From assembly GCA_963978895.1 (NCBI GenBank), contig OZ022247.1, positions 19,317,910 to 19,381,909 on the forward strand: a stretch of 64,000 nt of DNA, read 5' to 3'. The first letter of the stretch is position 1, and each line of letters starts with the position of its first letter. The DNA comes from Erpobdella octoculata. Its lineage: Eukaryota; Annelida; Clitellata; Hirudinida; Erpobdellidae. The notes beneath the pieces are model-generated. The model was not told the origin of the DNA. It saw only the letters and a program-made list of their open reading frames with translations, and searched no databases. Positions 10,201-19,900 of this stretch are shown one piece after another. The position numbers and the translations under genes were made by a program.

Positions 10201-13118
10201 AGATCCGACATTTGGCTCGCCGATGGAACGTTCAAGGTTGTTCCAGCCATCTATTTCCAGCTTTACACCATTCACTTCCAGTTTGTCAACGGTGTCAACC
10301 CAGCGGCATTATATTGCTTGCTGGCCAACAAATCTAGAGTCACATACGACCGTCTTATTGATCAGATCAAGATATTGGTACCAGCTGCATCACCGAAGAA
10401 GATCCTGGTCGATTTTGAATCAGCTGCGATGGGGGCATTCTCTGCTGGATATCCAGAAGCTTCTGTAACCGGATGTTACTTCCATCTCAACCAAAGTGTT
10501 CTTCGAAAAGTCAACGAGATAGGTATGAAAACCGATTATGACAGCGACGATGCACTACGTGTTAGCGTAAGATGTTTACCGGCTCTGGCACATATTCCAG
10601 TGGATGACGTGATGGAGGTATTCGATCTCCTTGCGGAATCCATGCCCGAACATGAAAAGATGAATGAGCTGCTGTCATATTTTGAGCATACATACATCAG
10701 AGGAAGACGACTACGGGGCAGGCGTATTAATTATGGTTCTGCTACATTTCCAATACCAATGTGGAACCAGTACGAATCTGCTGGCGACGGCATTGCTCGT
10801 ACTACGAACATCGTCGAGGGATGGCATCATGGAATCCAATCACTTTTCATGTGCGACCATCCTACTCTGTGGTTGCTGATTGAAGGACTTTGGAAGGACA
10901 GCCAAAAGCAGAAGGCAGCTTTTTTGCAAGGTGTCGCTGGAATGGAAGAAGTCGGTGTAAAAAGATATCGCGAATTGGTCAGAAAAGTTCAGCGTGCAGT
11001 AAATGGGTATGGAAGAGCAGACGTTTTGACATATCTGCGTGCTATTGCACATTTGTCTCATACTTAAGTATTTTTTTACATTTTAGACAGAGACATTGAA
11101 TAATATATTTTAGATCGTAAATTACATTTTTATCTTTTTTTGTATTTTTTTGTAATATTTTTTTACTGTTTGTATCTAGACTCCATAAATACTATCTATA
11201 AATACAAATGAGGTTTTTTGTACATCCTTTATGCATTGCTACACCATTCGTTCGATCGTCGTAATGAAATTTTCACACAAACTTGAGAGTCAATGGGAGA
11301 CAACTATAGTGAAAAAACTGAAATCGGTCACAAAATGAGAGGAGCGGGAAAGCAAGCGGAAACGGGAAACTGGAGAATGAGCGAAAACGGGAAAGCAAGC
11401 GGGACCGGAAAATCGAACGAGAGCGAAAGAGCGAGCGGGAAGAGAAAATGACCGAAAACGGGAGAGGGAAGGCGACCGGGAGCGGAAAAGCGTCCGAGAG
11501 CGGGAAAGCGACCAGGAATGAGAGACAAGAGGGAACGAGAGAGCGACCGGGAGCGTGAGTGCAAGAGGTGAAGGAAACGGGAGCGATTGAAAAATCTCTA
11601 AAAACCCCGGGCAACGCCTGGTACCCCTCTAGTATTTGGATGCAAGCACAGTAACACTGTGAATTTGATATAAATTATCTTTTATTTTGGTAACATATTT
11701 TAATTGAAAATAACATCTTAAACAATTTTATTAACTTTTTTGATGAATAGTCCGCTTGATGAATAGACATTAGATGAACAGTCCTTATGATGAACCGTCC
11801 TCTTGATGAATAGTCCTTTGATGAATAGTCCTTTGATGAATAGTCCCTTGATGAATAGTCCTTGATGAACAGTCCCTTGATGAATCGTCCTTTGATGAAC
11901 AGTCCTAGAATCTATACCGGTACCGGTTTTTGGCCTGGAAATCCGGTACTGGCAAAAAAACATACCGGCTCAGCCCTAATATCATTGCATATCACTGCTC
12001 GCTAATGTTATTAAGGTATAAATAAATGTTTTAATCCTTTAATTATAATTAGTTTTCAGGGAAGATATTGGATGCTGAGATGAAAGATGATTTCTCAAAA
12101 CTGTTTGAAAGAATAAAGCGAAAGCTAGTTAGCGACGCTGGGTCTGAGTAAGCATTTCAATTTTTATTTAATTTTTAATTATTTAATAGAAAAATACCAA
12201 TAAGATAATAATTTCCAACATTGGTATTGGTTGGTATTAATCTTCAGTTTATTTAAAACCAATCGAACTAATCGTCTTCCCCTAAATGTACCCGTCAGGA
12301 CCAGTCGTTCATGCTTGTTGGACATCATCATAAGGAAATCATCCAACTGGAATCAACTTGACGAATCCATCCCACCTGTATCATCGCAGTTGCTGCAACC
12401 TGTATTTCCTGTAACGAATGTAGCCGATCAATTCAATGTAATTCTCAGTTGTTATTATTTTATAAATAATTGAAATGTAATTTAATTCATTTTTAAGCAA
12501 TTATATCTTACAAAATAACTAAAACAATTTAGTATTTATGTGATTATCCCAGGTACTGAACCTGAATGGAGACAGTCCAATTCAAATTCATTATGGGGAC
12601 ACAGTTGTGTACGGGTACGTTTGGAATTATATATGTTTAATACATTTCTTGGAACATTTAAGACTTTCATTCATTTCTTTCAACTGTTCATTGTTAACAA
12701 GAATTGTTATTGTCTTTAGAAGTTGGATATTTTGTATGATAGATATATTATCAGTGGATGCCATTAGTGGGATATTAATGCTTAATATCTCATTAGCAGT
12801 GTCATTACTGGTATGTTAAGCATGATATCTCATTAGTGGGATATTATGTATGATATATCAGTGGTATCATTAATGGGATATATTGCATGATGATGGGATA
12901 TATTGTGCATAACACGAGATAAAATATAAACACGAACAACAACCAACTTGGTTGTTTTCAGGGAGGACTCGAGGCCGTACTTCATTCCGAACGAGGACGC
13001 CGAGCCGGAGATCTACGAGGACTACGAGAAGTTCGTGGCCGAGACGGAGTCGGTGATGGACGCTTCGGTGGAAAATGACTACGATAAGTTTTTGGCAGAG
13101 TGCGAGAGCAAAAAATAG
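3909..13118 (+). CDS. PAIP1: PAIP1-like poly(A)-binding-protein-interacting protein 1
   Basis: Ten exons with matching phases: 3909-3924, 4002-4087, 5261-5434, 6257-6366, 7184-7283, 7649-7762, 12053-12147, 12299-12437, 12553-12614, 12962-13118. They total 1053 nt, or 350 aa. Exon 2 carries a PAM2 motif ([12 protein letters not shown]) of the kind that binds the MLLE domain of PABP. Exons 3-8 form an all-helical MIF4G domain. Exon 10 ends in an acidic tail ([15 protein letters not shown]) that matches the C-terminal PABP-binding region of animal PAIP1. In the family, PAIP1 bridges PABP and eIF4A/eIF3 and stimulates cap-dependent translation in the cytoplasm. The exon 7 acceptor is placed at TTAG/TTTTCAGG because only that choice keeps the frame and yields the family's LK-x-(S/T)G junction. 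Intron 6 (7763-12052) hosts nested transposons. The gene is convergent with the ZMYND8-like gene. PAIP2 lacks MIF4G and is excluded. Confidence 0.9.
4139..4219. repeat. (TA)n microsatellite in PAIP1 intron 2
   Basis: About 80 bp of uninterrupted TA dinucleotides just downstream of the exon carrying PAM2. The minus-strand ORF made of I-Y repeats here is an artefact of the microsatellite. Confidence 0.95.
8518..8690 (+). repeat. MULE left TIR built of ~16-18 bp subrepeats
   Basis: About ten tandem variants of (A)GGACTATTCATCAA occur here. The same series in the same order, including the variants CATCATAAGGACTG and ATCTAATGTCTATTC, appears inverted at 11741-11912. Shared order of the variants shows that the two arrays are one TIR and not independent satellites. 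Confidence 0.9.
8685..8983. repeat. Direct tandem duplication, ~149-bp unit, inside the MULE
   Basis: The block beginning ATTTTGAAGCACTCC and ending GGCAACCAGGGTTGTTAA is present twice, at 8685-8833 and 8834-8983, with few differences. This indicates a recent duplication next to the left TIR. Confidence 0.9.
8984..9663. other. MULE 5' region with two diverged copies of a ~300-bp block
   Basis: Sequence at about 9060-9350 and 9390-9640 shares ordered motifs: CTTTGAAGTGTG / CTTTGAAGCGTG, GTACGAACAGT / TACGGAAACAGT, and TTATTTCTTG(A/T)C(C/T)AG(C/T)TGTTTTATTT. It is therefore an older internal duplication upstream of the transposase. The two minus-strand ORFs here (138 and 79 codons) match no family I know and are probably fortuitous. 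Confidence 0.5.
9664..11067 (+). CDS. MULE transposase with N-terminal FLYWCH zinc finger
   Basis: Single-exon ORF of 467 aa with no stop or frameshift. Residues ~10-68 look like a FLYWCH finger: an aromatic/basic stretch with YWRIR, then EWRCSK and a C-terminal HTHNGN, giving the C2H2 spacing. Residues ~180-395 form the MULE DDE core. Asp187 lies in LADGTFK, Asp250 in ILVDFE, a CYFH pair at 271-274 matches the conserved CxxH of MULE transposases, and Glu385 lies in [10 protein letters not shown]. The protein would bind the TIRs and cut and paste the element in the nucleus. The ATG is the first in frame, directly after the subterminal AT-rich region. All catalytic residues appear present, so the gene may be functional or only recently silenced. 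Its codon use is less AT-biased than the flanking DNA. Alternatives such as a domesticated FLYWCH gene are unlikely because the TIRs are still present. Confidence 0.9.
   Translation: MYGITKRGKKTLIHLNYEYWRIRENSKGQTEWRCSKHQIFNYKAKIMTEDDVIIGEQSPDHTHNGNVATALSRKAVGEMKRKMTETVATPSSSSGAVMIDLDPHVLIALPKRTSLNRILRRHRQKVLSSDNNFQILPPTPTDLYFEFPMRFDDLLLFDSCPGEDRLLILGDNILLDGITRSDIWLADGTFKVVPAIYFQLYTIHFQFVNGVNPAALYCLLANKSRVTYDRLIDQIKILVPAASPKKILVDFESAAMGAFSAGYPEASVTGCYFHLNQSVLRKVNEIGMKTDYDSDDALRVSVRCLPALAHIPVDDVMEVFDLLAESMPEHEKMNELLSYFEHTYIRGRRLRGRRINYGSATFPIPMWNQYESAGDGIARTTNIVEGWHHGIQSLFMCDHPTLWLLIEGLWKDSQKQKAAFLQGVAGMEEVGVKRYRELVRKVQRAVNGYGRADVLTYLRAIAHLSHT
11195..11632 (+). mobile_element. Short non-autonomous Helitron nested in the MULE
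   Basis: It starts with TCTATAAATACAAATGAGG preceded by A. It ends with a GC hairpin (CCCGGGCAACGCCTGG) followed by CTAG and then T. These are the TC...CTRR ends and the A/T target of Helitrons. The interior, including ATGCATTGCTACACCATTC and a GA-rich GAGCGGGAAAGCG stretch, matches the Helitrons at 54092-54265 and 56969-58307, which supports a family assignment. It carries no gene. Confidence 0.8.
11741..11912 (-). repeat. MULE right TIR
   Basis: Inverted copy of the left TIR: tandem GATGAATAGTCCTTT subrepeats in mirror order, with the same irregular units. It ends at the TATACCGG target duplication. Confidence 0.9.
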
Positions 13119-14195
13119 AGAGAAGACAGCACATGCACATTTGCTGGTGCGTGCGACATGACTCTATTGAATCGGATCTGCTGTTTTTCCGAGGCACTTG
13201 TTCTTGTTGGTGTGAGCTTAAAAGCAGTAAGCTTGTTGTATATAATGAACTGTATATTAGATATTCCACTTTTTGTGCCTACACTGCAAACCATCGCTTT
13301 TTGTAACGTTAATCCACCCGAATGAAAAGGATTATTTCCATGAACTTTTTTTTTGCTTCAGACTACGTACTCTTTTTTGAACATCTTTGATTGTAGTTTG
13401 CATTTGATAATGCGCGTTGTTATACTAGGGCAAAAGGATGGTTTGTGTTGTTAATATATAACTTTGATTCGTGGAAGCTGCTCTTGGAGGTCTCGTCTCC
13501 ATACGACCGTTCGGAATTGATGTTGGAGAGACGCACAAGACGATGTCGTTGGTACGGAATATGATTTTTTTGTTGCAACAATTTTCAATTTTTGCGAGGT
13601 TAATTTTTGTCTGACTGTCGAAATGATGATATTCTTTATAAACTCAAAATCAAGTCTCTTTAGTTATTTATATTTTATTCAATTAAATGAAAGATAAACG
13701 CATCGTTCGCATTTCATCAGTCTCAAATTCATTTTTTTCATTTGAAGATAATAAATTTTTGTAATGTCTTTGAGTCTTTAAATTTTCTGATCCAAGTTTC
13801 CTTAGAAATACCATATGTGACACAAATCGTGGACGAACACACTTTTTAGCATATCGTAATGTTCAGTCAGCATTTCAAAAAAAATTTCTTGACCGATGAT
13901 CATTCATCTGTTAATGTATGCAAATATTTACATCTAAAGTAAAGTGATGTTTGTGTCATCAATACGTTAAAAAGCATTCATATTGTAAAGTGTAAATTTG
14001 TAACCATTTATAAGAGAGCATGCAACAATACATGAACGATCACATAAAAAAAGCTTGATGCAGTCAGAGTAGAATTTACATTAGGAACAAGAAAAACATC
14101 TTTCGCCAGATATAAAAATATATGATGCCATGCAATGTCACGGTCTACGTCAGAGTAAAATTTCACGTGTGCTATTCTGGTTTTACCATTCCGCT
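13119..14195. other. PAIP1 3' UTR and intergenic gap to the convergent gene
   Basis: No further coding exon is seen. Probable 3' UTRs of the two convergent genes meet here. An AATAAA lies near 13747 on the plus strand and could serve PAIP1, but its use cannot be judged. The small ORFs in this stretch show no domain-like content. Confidence 0.4.
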
Positions 14196-16512
14196 TCAGT
14201 GAGGTACGAAGTTTTGCGTCACAGACAATCCGGGCAGCGGCGCGATGATCCGAGGCTGAATCGCCCTGACGTAGCTCTGAGTGGGCCTGATGACGTTCGT
14301 AGCTTGACCGCGAATCAGCAACTGTTGTTGGTGTTGTAATTGTTGCTGCTGCTGGAATAACAGCCTCTGCTGCTGGCGACCTTGTTGAACTACGTGGCTT
14401 GGTTGCTGAAATGGAAAAAATGAATTCAAATGAGGGTTCGCACATGGGAAATGTATATCAAGTTCAATTTCGGTTACCAGAGTAGTCAGACTGGTGACGC
14501 CCGTTGTGGCAAGCATGTGATGAACGGTGGAAGGTGCTCTACGTTTTGCTTGCTCCACAACCTGGTTGGGTTTGTATGTATGTTTGAATGTATGGTACAT
14601 AGGTTTTTATGTATGTATCTACATACATGTGTATGTATGTATGTATGTAATCTACATAGGTTTGTACGTATGTACCTAAGTTTGTATGTATGCACATATG
14701 TATGAATATATGTACCCATGTATAATTTATTGCAAGTAGCTATGTCTGGGGATGACACTGGTTTGAATTTTTGTGTTCATGATTCTCAAGTTTTGGTATC
14801 AAAAAAAGATTGGTAGAACCAAACTTTGGGCTTAGTTTGGTGTGTAATGAAGCATATATACAAGATGCAAAAACAAACTGTGTTACTCTAATCTATTACT
14901 ATTGAAGTATGAACACAAATTTTCCATGAAATTAACAAATGAACATTTTTTTTCGTCTGTCCTGGAATGCAGACCGAACGACAAAATTCAAGGCTTAACA
15001 CAACAGATAGCAGAATGTACATAACTTTAATGTAATGCTGTCTTGTCTGGTTTTACAGCTGATAGGCAGTGTTTAATGTTAGTTCATTTGTGTTAAAAAT
15101 CAATTATTGAAGCAAAAAAACATACATACAATTTAATTTCAAATGACTAACTTGAGCAACAGGTTGTATTGTTTTAGAGATTTGCTTCAGAGGCCTGGAT
15201 CTTGATGGATTCGATTTAAGGTCATTTCTAAGTACTGGTTGCTTAAGGTGATAGTAAATAGTCGCAATTAATTAGGTTAAAATTAGAATTGTTAATTATT
15301 TTCTTTATAATAATTATCAACATAAATTGACAAAAAAATTATCTATCAACTGCATCTGTTATGGTGATGATAGACATAGAGGTGTGCGCCGACGTCAAGT
15401 CAGCGGCGGCGCACCGGTCTGTTTCGATCGGCGGCACTGACCAACTTTATCCGGCGGCGACGTCGCCTGTTTTTTTACGGCGGCGTTTATGGTGATTTTT
15501 TTTATTAAACGATAATGACATGAAATAAAAAAAAAATTAAACAGACTTACTAGTTCAACTTTTAGTTAAAAAAAATAGAGTTGACAAATCAAACTAAATT
15601 CATGTTAGTTGGTCAAAAAGTGTGAATTTTCGTCTACAAAAACTATCTTATCAACGGATAATGGTGCCATGGCACTGCGCTTCGAATTAATTGTTAAACC
15701 CGCAGTTGGAAAAATGCGCTCCGACGCGCACTTGTAGCTGGAATAGCTAAAATAATTTTGGAAAGCTCTGAAAGGTCTGGACAAGTTTTATTCTGCGTGT
15801 TCCACCAAGCCAGCAGGTCATTAGGAGATACAATTAAACATCTATACTGCTGAATGTTGCGTTCTAATGACAACGTCGCTGAACTTGCTTGCTTTACGAG
15901 CATATCATATTTTGCTCGTTTCCATGGGGGTTTTCCAGCTGTTTCAACGCGACTAGCTTGATCGTCTTGGCCTTTCTCCAAATCACAAACATATTTTTGT
16001 ACTGCTTGCTCAAGAAATTCTACAGCCGTTATGTTTTGGTCTTTAAGATCCTTTTGGACAGTGGTCAAAGCACATTGATATGGGTCAAGCATTGCTGCGA
16101 TTACATGTAGATTTGTTACTGGAAGTCTATGATCTAGAGCCATTCGCATGTTGTGTTTCATAGATTTTACAATATTGCTAAATCTCAGACTTGAACAATA
16201 AAACAAGGCTAATTGTCCGATATTTGAAACTACTTAATACCTCAGTAGCCGTTTGAAATAATTTGAGAAATTGGACCAAATTATCAATCGTTTTCCATTC
16301 CTCATTGATCAGCATTTTATCCAAAAAGACGTAAACGACTGAGACACCTTTCAATGAGTTGCTGATTTTAAATAAGGCTGTCCAGCATCATAAGTAGACA
16401 ATTGCATCTAGTAGGGTAATCTCTCTTCAAAATTACCATATTCTGATGATATATATATATATATAAATTATCTATATGGTAAATTAAGTAAAGTAAAGTT
16501 ACCATATTCTGA

Positions 16513-16566
<54 letters not shown>

Positions 16567-16868
16567 TATCTATATGGTAAATTAAGTAAACCAACAATAA
16601 GCACAAGCAGCTCTTATTAAGTGAACTGTTAAGTGGAAATTTTAAAATTGACATTTTTATGCCTATGTTGATGTTCTTTGACAAGACTGGACTTACAATG
16701 AGATAATCATATAGGTGCTAATAATTCATAAAATTTTACCTTTTAAATAACATAGCCACAAATTTATACATTTGCAAGTTATGAAACTGCACAACAATAA
16801 TATCTTAATTGTAATCGGATGTTTCTTTACATAAGATATAAATAGCATTAAACAAACATCAAACAACC

Positions 16869-16917
<49 letters not shown>

Positions 16918-19900
16918 TAATAACAATAATGACCTTTTTAATGGTTGAAATTGGTCTGTGAGATTGAATTCGAATGATATCACTACTACAAGGAACAGTA
17001 GGCTTCTCGGAGAGATGAGCACACTCCTTTTCGTGCTTGGACCAATGGCTCGTCTGGCACTGAGGACTGCAGTAGTTCACCTTCCAACAGCAGTTGAACT
17101 TGGCCACTTTCAGACAACTTGCACACTTTTGAAAAGTTTCAATTTAATAAATCAGTTAACTTCAAAAATGTAAAATATTAATATTAAAGAAAATAATGGA
17201 ATGAAAAAAGCAGTTTTTTTTGCAAATTCCTTATATTTCAGATTATTTTCTTAGAAAGTAGATGAAACAAGTTTAAAAAAACTTTTCAAAATTTATAGAA
17301 TGCATCGTTACAAGGAGCAAGTATACATTCAAAGTTTCAGCTCGAATGAATGAAGGGACTTTTGTTAATTTTCACATCTAAGACTTGTCCACAAGCAAGC
17401 AGTGAAGTTAATACAAGGAATTTAATAATTATAAATTTATTTTATTTAATAGATAAACAATACAAAACACTTATTAAAACACCAGAATTTCTGACCCAAA
17501 GTTTAGTTTTAATATCAGCAATTTCTTTTAGTTTTTCTGCTTCAAATTTCTCTTTCTCGTGTTGGTAGGATAACTTCATCTCTGCCATCTGAAGTGCTAC
17601 AAAATTATTTAAAAAAAAACTTAAAAAAAGAACATCCAGTTACCAATTCACCTCTGCAAGTTCAAGAACAGGAAGATGACCACAAACTGGATCCAAAATA
17701 TGATGAAAATTAAATAAAAAAACATAAGCCCACCTGCCACACCCAGATAACAAAGAAACAAAGTTAACACGATTATTATTATTTTTTAAACGACAATTTA
17801 TATAGCGCCTTGTGCAGCAGAAGCCGATTAAAATGGACGCATTAAAGATATTTTATTGCATAGATTATACAAAATCCAATGCTTTAGACAATTAAGGCAT
17901 CAAAACGGAACGAGCCAAAAATATCAGCAGTTCTAGTGCAAAATTCATGAATGAACTTAAAAAAAATTTGGTAAAGTAGAAAATTTGATTGTCTTTGTTG
18001 GAGATGGACAGCATAAAAAAAGAGCAAGAAGTATATGCATGAAAACCTAAAACAATTATTTACCGTTAATTATTCAAAAATGACGACAAACTTTCTATAC
18101 ATACCAGCAGTGTGCTTGAATGCTTCTAACTCAGTTGCATAAGCTTTTCTTACGTTTTCTAACTCACGAATTACTAACTGCTGCAAGACCTAATAGAGAT
18201 TAAAAACAAAAAATTAAATTAAAAAAAGACATATTTGAAATTTTTTAATTGTTTTAAATACTTAATACTTAAGTATTACCACGTTATAGTATAATAAATA
18301 TTATATTAATGATAATAATTAATATTACCACACTATAATAGTATAATAAATATTATATTAATAATAATAATTAATATTACATTATAATTGTATAATAAAT
18401 ATTATATTAATGATAATGCTTAAATATTATTGCATTATAATAGTATAATAAATATTATATTAATGATAATAATTAATATAACCACATTATAGTAGCATAA
18501 TAAATATTATATTATTGATAATAATTAAGATAAGAATGTTTCAAAATATATTTTCATTCAGCTAAAACTAGTCAACTCATTCATGATAGCATATTCTAAC
18601 ATTTGATTGGCCAGGATTGAACATGTCATCCACGAACTCAGCAAGAACATTTTCCAGGCTTGAGGTCAACTGAAAAAAGAAATTAATTTAATTTATAAAT
18701 CACATTACATAAAGGAGAAATTAATTTAATTTATAAATCACATTACATAGAGGAGAAATTAATTTAATTCATAAATTACATTACATAAAGGAGAAATTAA
18801 TTTAATTCATAAATTACATTACATAAAGGAGAAATTAATTTAATTTATAAATTACATAACATAAAGGAGAAATTAATTTAATTTATAAATTACATTACAT
18901 AAAGGAGAAATTAATTTAATTTATAAATCACATTACACGGCATCATCCGTTTGATGACATTTAATAAAAGATCACGTGACCTACCTTGTTGATGTATTTC
19001 TTCATGCTGACATCCCCCTTTTCAATGTTGAACTTTTTAAAAATTTCGGAGTCGAGAGGCGAAGACAGCGGAGATAACGACGTTGGCAGCAATGACGATG
19101 CGTCAAAAACGGGTGGTGGTGCTGATGACGATACCGATGAAGATGATCGCAATGTTGAGGATGATGGTGATGATACAATAGGAAATAATACGACAGGAGC
19201 TGATGGTAATGGTGAATGCCCAACTGTTGTGGCAGATGACAAAGATATTGATGCAAGGAATTCACTAGAATGTTTGATAATGTGGCTCACATTGGCGCTC
19301 GAAATGCATCTCGATGTAGTAGACTTGAGCGGAGAGAGCAGTCTGGTTTCTCGAGTCACTGGCGAAGGTGACGATAAAATAAAAGAAACAGGAGCCTGTA
19401 TCGATAACGATGATGATGGGACCGTTGATACATCCATGGAGGTATCCGGTATCGTACTCAAGTCCAGTTCTTCCACGTGGATGACTTCACCATTGTGATC
19501 GTCACCATCCTCATCCTGTTCGATGACCACAACCCCGAGAGATATCTCCTCGCTCTGATCGTCAACTTCCACCAAGATATCATCAGCCTCATCGTATGTA
19601 TCATCGAATTCATTCTTAGAAGATTCCAAGGTATCGCAATTCTTCTCCAAGTGTTTGACCTCATCTGCAAGTTTAACCTCACATTTGAAATCACTCGTTG
19701 ATTCTTCAGCCAAAGCTTTCCGCAGCTCGAGACAATCATCATCATGACCATCCTCAGCTTCATCATTCACCAACAAATCATCCTTCTTTTCAACTCGAGG
19801 CGCATCCAAGACTGATCTTTCTGCCTCCCTCGGTTCATCTTTGCAGGAAGATTCCTCGTCTTCCATCGTCACGTTTGCAGAAAAGTACAGCGAGTTTTCC

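Larger units (their letters stand above)
8512..11912. mobile_element. MULE (Mutator-like) transposon with FLYWCH transposase
   Basis: This 3.4-kb element contains one transposase gene (9664-11067). It is bounded by roughly 170-bp terminal inverted repeats made of short tandem subrepeats (8518-8690 and 11741-11912). The octamer TATACCGG lies directly outside both ends (8504-8511 and 11913-11920), consistent with the 8-10 bp duplication of the Mutator superfamily. The element sits inside an hAT-like element. A Helitron (11195-11632) has inserted between the transposase stop codon and the right TIR. Confidence 0.8.
8031..11978. mobile_element. Outer hAT-like element in PAIP1 intron 6
   Basis: The left end reads TAGGACTGTGCCGGTATAC and the reverse complement of the right end reads TAGGGCTGAGCCGGTATG. 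The flanking octamers are ATGTCATT (8023-8030) and ATATCATT (11979-11986), an 8-bp duplication with one mismatch, as expected for hAT superfamily insertion. The element's own sequence is only the two outer pieces (8031-8511 and 11913-11978). The middle is occupied by a later MULE insertion. No hAT transposase frame remains, so it was non-autonomous or deleted. Confidence 0.65.

Noticed and set aside
18986..19498. 170-codon Asp-rich ORF on the plus strand
   Set aside because: Antisense shadow of the acidic ZMYND8 exon; it has no splice or family support.
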